Source of the DNA: Wansuia hejianensis
GTDB lineage: Bacteria; Bacillota; Clostridia; Lachnospirales; Lachnospiraceae
DNA length: 64,000 nucleotides
Assembly: GCF_014337215.1 (NCBI RefSeq)
Contig: NZ_CP060635.1
Location: forward strand, 3,357,501-3,421,500
Reading direction: 5' to 3'
Within the stretch, counting starts at the first letter, position 1. Each line of letters opens with the position of its first letter. This document shows positions 60,723-64,000 of this stretch, one piece after another. The translations under genes and the position numbers were made by a program. The notes under the pieces are model-generated. The model made no database searches. It saw nothing but the letters and a program-made list of their open reading frames with translations, and had not been told where the DNA came from.

Positions 60723-60781
60723 TGAGAGTTCCTCCTTATTCTCTTTATTATACATGAATTCTTTGAGAATAAGGTGCCAAC

Positions 60782-62582
60782 TTTATTTATACGACATCAT
60801 ATTTACGAGCTGCCGCAGCAGGTGTCAGACCACTGGCTGTCGAATGTCTGTAGTATCAAAGATACGGTAGCATCCGTTGACATTGCAACAGAAAACATTT
60901 TGGAAGTGAAAAAAAACCTGAATAAATCCATGAAGGAACAGAATGTACGCTTCCATGAAGCGCATGATTTTGGGGAGCGTTTGGCCGCGGAGCAACGGCT
61001 TAAAGAAATGGAAGCACTGTATGAGGAGATCGTCGCCATGGGCGAGGTGATCAAGATATTAAAGATTCGGATCTATGTGGCTGACCGTTCCTTTGCAGCA
61101 CTGGAGGAAAAGGTAAAAGGGATCATGGCTACGCTGGAAAGCAATGGCTACAGGCCGACCATATTTTTAAATGAAATGCAGGCCGAGTGGCGTTCGATCT
61201 ATCAGCCATATGAGGAACAGCAGAAAGAAGTATTTGCCGTTTATGGCCAGCCCCTGCAGTCTTTGGCCGTGGCCGGAGGAAACCCATTTCATTTTTCGTC
61301 CTTAGAGGATCCCTACGGGGATTATCTGGGGAGTACGCCCTGCGGTGGGAATGTCCTGTACGATGAATTTATTAAAACCCAGACGCGGCTGTATTACAAT
61401 TCCCTGGTGGTAGGAACGATGGGATCCGGGAAGTCTACGCTTTTGAAAAAGCGGTTTTTGGCGCGGGCGATCCGTGGAGATTATGTCCGGGCATTCGATA
61501 TCACCGGAGAGTTTACGCTTCTGACGAAAACTCTTGGCGGAAAGGTACTGAAGTTGGATGGCTCTGCGGGAATCTTAAATCCACTGGAAATCCTGCGGAG
61601 CGGGGAGACAGAAGGGCAGTCCTACATGCGGCATATTTCCAAGATGTCTACCATTTACCGTTTCTTAGCCGGGCAGGCGGTACAAGTGGAAGAAATCCTG
61701 GATTTTGAGAACATATTGAGGGAGCTATACGAGTCACTGGACTTAAGTCCCCGCGCAGTTTCAGGGATAGAGCAGCAGATTACGGGGTTGCCAGCTAGCC
61801 GTTACCCAACGTTTTCTGTGCTGCTGGAATTTATCCGGCAAAGGATACAAGAACTGCAGCAGAGAAAATATGGAAAATTGGAACAGGCACTGGCAGAGCA
61901 ACACATACTGCAGTACGACAAGATCCGCCGTGTACTTGAAAATATTGTCCGAAATTATGGGGATCTGTTCGATGGCCCGACAACCATTGATAATATTTCC
62001 GATGAGCAGATTGTCACCTTTGACATGTCGTCTGTTAAAGAAATGAAAGCGGAAATCTTTGACGCACAAATTTTTAACATGGTGTCATTTTGTTGGGGCA
62101 ACTGCGTTACAAATGGAAAGATCATGAAGGAGCGCTATGAAGCGGAAGAAATAGATTGGGAAGATATAGTTCGGTTTCTGATTATTATTGATGAATCCCA
62201 TCGTTGGATCAATACAGAAAAGCCGCATGCCTTGGATCAGATCCTGGTGTATTTACGTGAAGCACGAAAATTTTTCGGAGGAATCCTTCTGGCCAGCCAA
62301 TCCATCCGCGATTATGTCCCGGAAGGCAGCAGCGCCGAAAGCATTAATAAGATCAAAACAGTATTTGAGCTGACACAATATAAATTTTTGTTCCATCAGG
62401 ATTCCAACGTGCTGCCGCTGATTGATACCATATTCGCCGGGGTTCTGACCGAATCACAGAAAGTTCGAATTCCCAAATTGGAGATCGGAGAAAATGTCCT
62501 ATGCATAGCATCGGACAAGAACCTGGAGTTTAAAGTCTATTTGACAAAAGAAGAGGAGCGGTTGTTTGCAGGTGGTGCGTAA
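60782..62582 (+). pseudogene. VirB4/TraE ATPase, C-terminal part, cut off by IS3 element
   Basis: Remainder of virB4, about 600 residues, with the N-domain end (LPQQVSDHWLSNVCSIKDT) and the complete motor: Walker A VVGTMGSGKSTLLKKRFL, Walker B FLIIIDESHRWI, and the arginine-finger region FFGGILLASQSIRDYVPEG. An internal start at ATG 60774 lies in the IS end, so a truncated ATPase could be made if transcribed, but it would lack the N-terminal membrane part. The stop at 62580-62582 looks normal. Confidence 0.88.
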
Positions 62583-62599
62583 TCAGTTTTGAGAGTCAG

Positions 62600-62719
62600 C
62601 TATTCTTTCAAGGTTTTTTTCAGTGTATCCATGCTGGTATATCCAGGAACATCAGGGTCATAGGAGATACATTTGGCTTCGGTCAGTGCAACCAGTGTAC
62701 GTTGACTATAATCGGTCAG
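62600..62719 (-). pseudogene. Remnant of a RelB/DinJ-like antitoxin
   Basis: On the minus strand a 39-residue open stretch ends with a stop at 62600-62602 and reads LTDYSQRTLVALTEAKCISY, then DPDVPGYTSMDTLKK. It resembles the C-terminal end of RelB/DinJ antitoxins (acidic helix, then a D-P-x-x-x-x-Y-T motif). A stop codon lies directly upstream in the same frame, so only a fragment remains. Orientation is opposite to the transfer genes. A weak call from a short match. Confidence 0.35.
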
Positions 62720-62850
62720 TTACACCTATCAATCCGGAGCTTTGTTGGAGTTGGTGACATATATAACCACCAGCTTTCATTTATATTATTGCCGTTTGAG
62801 GTAAAGATGCCAATCAAAAGAGTTAGTAAAAACAGGTAAAGGACAGAAGA

Positions 62851-64000
62851 ATGAATCGGTTACGGAAGAAAATCATCTGGATGGTTGTGGGCACATCACT
62901 TCCCGCTCTGCTGCTTTTTGTGCTAATTGCAGCTACAATGGCGGTTAGCCTTGTTTCAATCGGTTCAAAACAGGAAACAGAAAAACTAAAACGGACAACT
63001 TCAAGCGATGGATATTTGACAGGTCTGGGAAATGGTATGGATGGTTTGACGCCCTTTTCATATTTTTGTATCTATGAGGGCGGGGCCGAGTTATACAACT
63101 CGGTTATGGGTGATGGTGGCCGGGGCTGTGGTGCTTATGGTTTTGACTACGAATATGATCTGCAGCCGTTCCTGGACTATTGCTATCAGTACAACACGGT
63201 AAAATATGGTGCGTTGTATCCGTATACATCGGCACAGATCGCAAAAGAAAATTTATATGGAAATCAAAATCTGGCTGACGCCTGGCGCGCCGTGTATGCT
63301 GCAGATCCTACTGATTTTTCCAGACGCCAGGATACATATGTGTACGATACAAAGTACCTGGCAATTGAGGCATACCATAAAGCCAGGGGCCTAGATTTAT
63401 CTGGAAGGCCTGACGTGATTAAAGGTTTGTGTACGTCCATTCACAACCGGAAAGGCATGGAAACATCCCGGTATTCTTATATCACACAATCCGGTGTAAG
63501 CAATGAAATGTCGGATGAGGAGTTTATTACAAAGCTATGTGATTCTTTTGGAACCCGGGGTGGTTATATTTACGAGCGGTACTGTGTGGATTATTCATCC
63601 GGTGCTTGCGGATTGCTTTGCGAAAAAAATATGGCTCTGGCAATATTGCATGGGAACTATGGGAACAGCTCCGGAAATGTCGGAGCGGAAGTAATTAATC
63701 ATGTACCATATTACAACCAGGGAGATTATGGACATATCGCGTTTAACAGCGGTACAGTGAAATCGGATGGCTGTGGAATTGTGTCATTTTCGATGGTAGC
63801 ATCCTATTTTTTAAATCAAAATATTACGCCGGAGGAAACCGCGCCATGGGCAATGGGGAACGGAGCGAATACAGTGACGAATTGGGGTGCCTATGCCATA
63901 TTAGCCAGCCACTACGGAATCACGTTAGAGTCACAGAAGACCGGGCCCTTGTATGGCGGATCCTCAGTTCCAATTATACAAGCCCTGCAGCAAGGTAAAC
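62851..64000 (+). CDS. Cell-wall hydrolase with C39-like peptidase domain (3' end outside window)
   Basis: Open from ATG 62851 (AAAGGACAGAAG upstream) to the window end, 383 residues so far. A membrane segment (SLPALLLFVLIAATMAVSLV) is followed by an extracellular domain with GDGGRGCGAYGFDYEYDLQP, similar to lysozyme/chitosanase-like wall-cutting domains. Then comes a C39-family peptidase start, YNQGDYGHIAFNSGTVK followed by SDGCGIVSFSMVAS (catalytic Cys in DGCG). Type IV elements of Gram-positives need such a two-domain hydrolase to open the wall, and it usually follows VirB4. The end and the catalytic His are not seen. Confidence 0.78.
   Translation, partial: MNRLRKKIIWMVVGTSLPALLLFVLIAATMAVSLVSIGSKQETEKLKRTTSSDGYLTGLGNGMDGLTPFSYFCIYEGGAELYNSVMGDGGRGCGAYGFDYEYDLQPFLDYCYQYNTVKYGALYPYTSAQIAKENLYGNQNLADAWRAVYAADPTDFSRRQDTYVYDTKYLAIEAYHKARGLDLSGRPDVIKGLCTSIHNRKGMETSRYSYITQSGVSNEMSDEEFITKLCDSFGTRGGYIYERYCVDYSSGACGLLCEKNMALAILHGNYGNSSGNVGAEVINHVPYYNQGDYGHIAFNSGTVKSDGCGIVSFSMVASYFLNQNITPEETAPWAMGNGANTVTNWGAYAILASHYGITLESQKTGPLYGGSSVPIIQALQQGK

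Larger units (their letters stand above)
59445..60781 (-). mobile_element. IS3-family insertion sequence inside virB4
   Basis: 1337 bases bounded by imperfect inverted repeats: 59445-59465 and, inverted, 60761-60781 (GTTGACACATTTATCTCAAAG against GTTGGCACCTTATTCTCAAAG), with 17 of 21 positions matching. It carries the usual orfA and orfB on the minus strand. No clear short target duplication was seen at the edges. Confidence 0.85.

Noticed and set aside
1..64000. tRNA, rRNA, sortase or relaxase genes
   Set aside because: None could be recognised anywhere in the window; the sortase-like tails therefore have no visible local enzyme.

Overview
The window looks like the chromosome of an anaerobic, spore-forming Firmicute, most likely a gut Lachnospiraceae (Clostridium cluster XIVa type). 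The grounds are AddAB rather than RecBCD, strong GGAGG-type ribosome binding sites, an alpha/beta-type small acid-soluble spore protein, a collagen-like exosporium-type protein, a cobalamin riboswitch with CbiZ, YesMN-type two-component systems and a SipW/TasA module. No rRNA, tRNA or CRISPR array was seen.

Layout. 1-6.1 kb: end of addB and all of addA, closed by a terminator. 6.2-19.4 kb: a carbohydrate locus with an RpiB-type isomerase, a UroD/MtaA-family protein, a sugar ABC transporter (binding lipoprotein, double ATPase, permease), a zinc polyol dehydrogenase of the erythritol/L-threitol type, and split DhaK and DhaL kinase subunits. A YesN/YesM two-component pair and an unusual degenerate double-ABC protein follow. 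The enzymes fit a four-carbon polyol route: tetritol to erythrulose to erythrulose phosphate to erythrose 4-phosphate. 19.4-27.6 kb: two inverted copies of an Rpn-type PD-(D/E)XK nuclease element bracket a spore protein gene, a MATE exporter behind an attenuator-like leader, and an XRE/response regulator/ABC/sensor kinase group of the antimicrobial-peptide type. 27.7-31.4 kb: aminotransferase, YaaA, a 2-hydroxyacid dehydrogenase and a small membrane protein. 31.4-36.1 kb: a very large surface protein with two matching palindromes in its leader and a deeply nested inverted-repeat RNA after its stop. 36.1-38.9 kb: a cobalamin riboswitch operon (TIM-barrel protein plus CbiZ). 39.0-39.8 kb: a collagen-like exosporium protein gene.

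40.0-64.0 kb looks like one end of an integrative conjugative element. It opens with an unassigned structured non-coding block. A surface-fibre module follows: two short and one long TasA/SipW-type proteins, a SipW-type signal peptidase, two giant SpaA/VaFE-type fibre proteins (one with an intact thioester Cys/Gln pair), an SSB and a membrane-anchored protein. An IS110 insertion separates this from the type IV secretion genes: VirB2-like, DUF5688, ArdC, VirB6-like, VirB3-like, VirB4 and a C39-type wall hydrolase that runs off the window. VirB4 is split by an IS3-family element, so this copy of the transfer machinery is probably dead unless complemented.

Functions come from recognised motifs and context only; no database search was possible. 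The most unusual items are the degenerate ABC protein beside YesMN, the TIM-barrel/CbiZ riboswitch operon, the unexplained structured RNAs at 35.9, 36.4 and 40.0 kb, the paired Rpn elements, and the fibre module inside the conjugative element.
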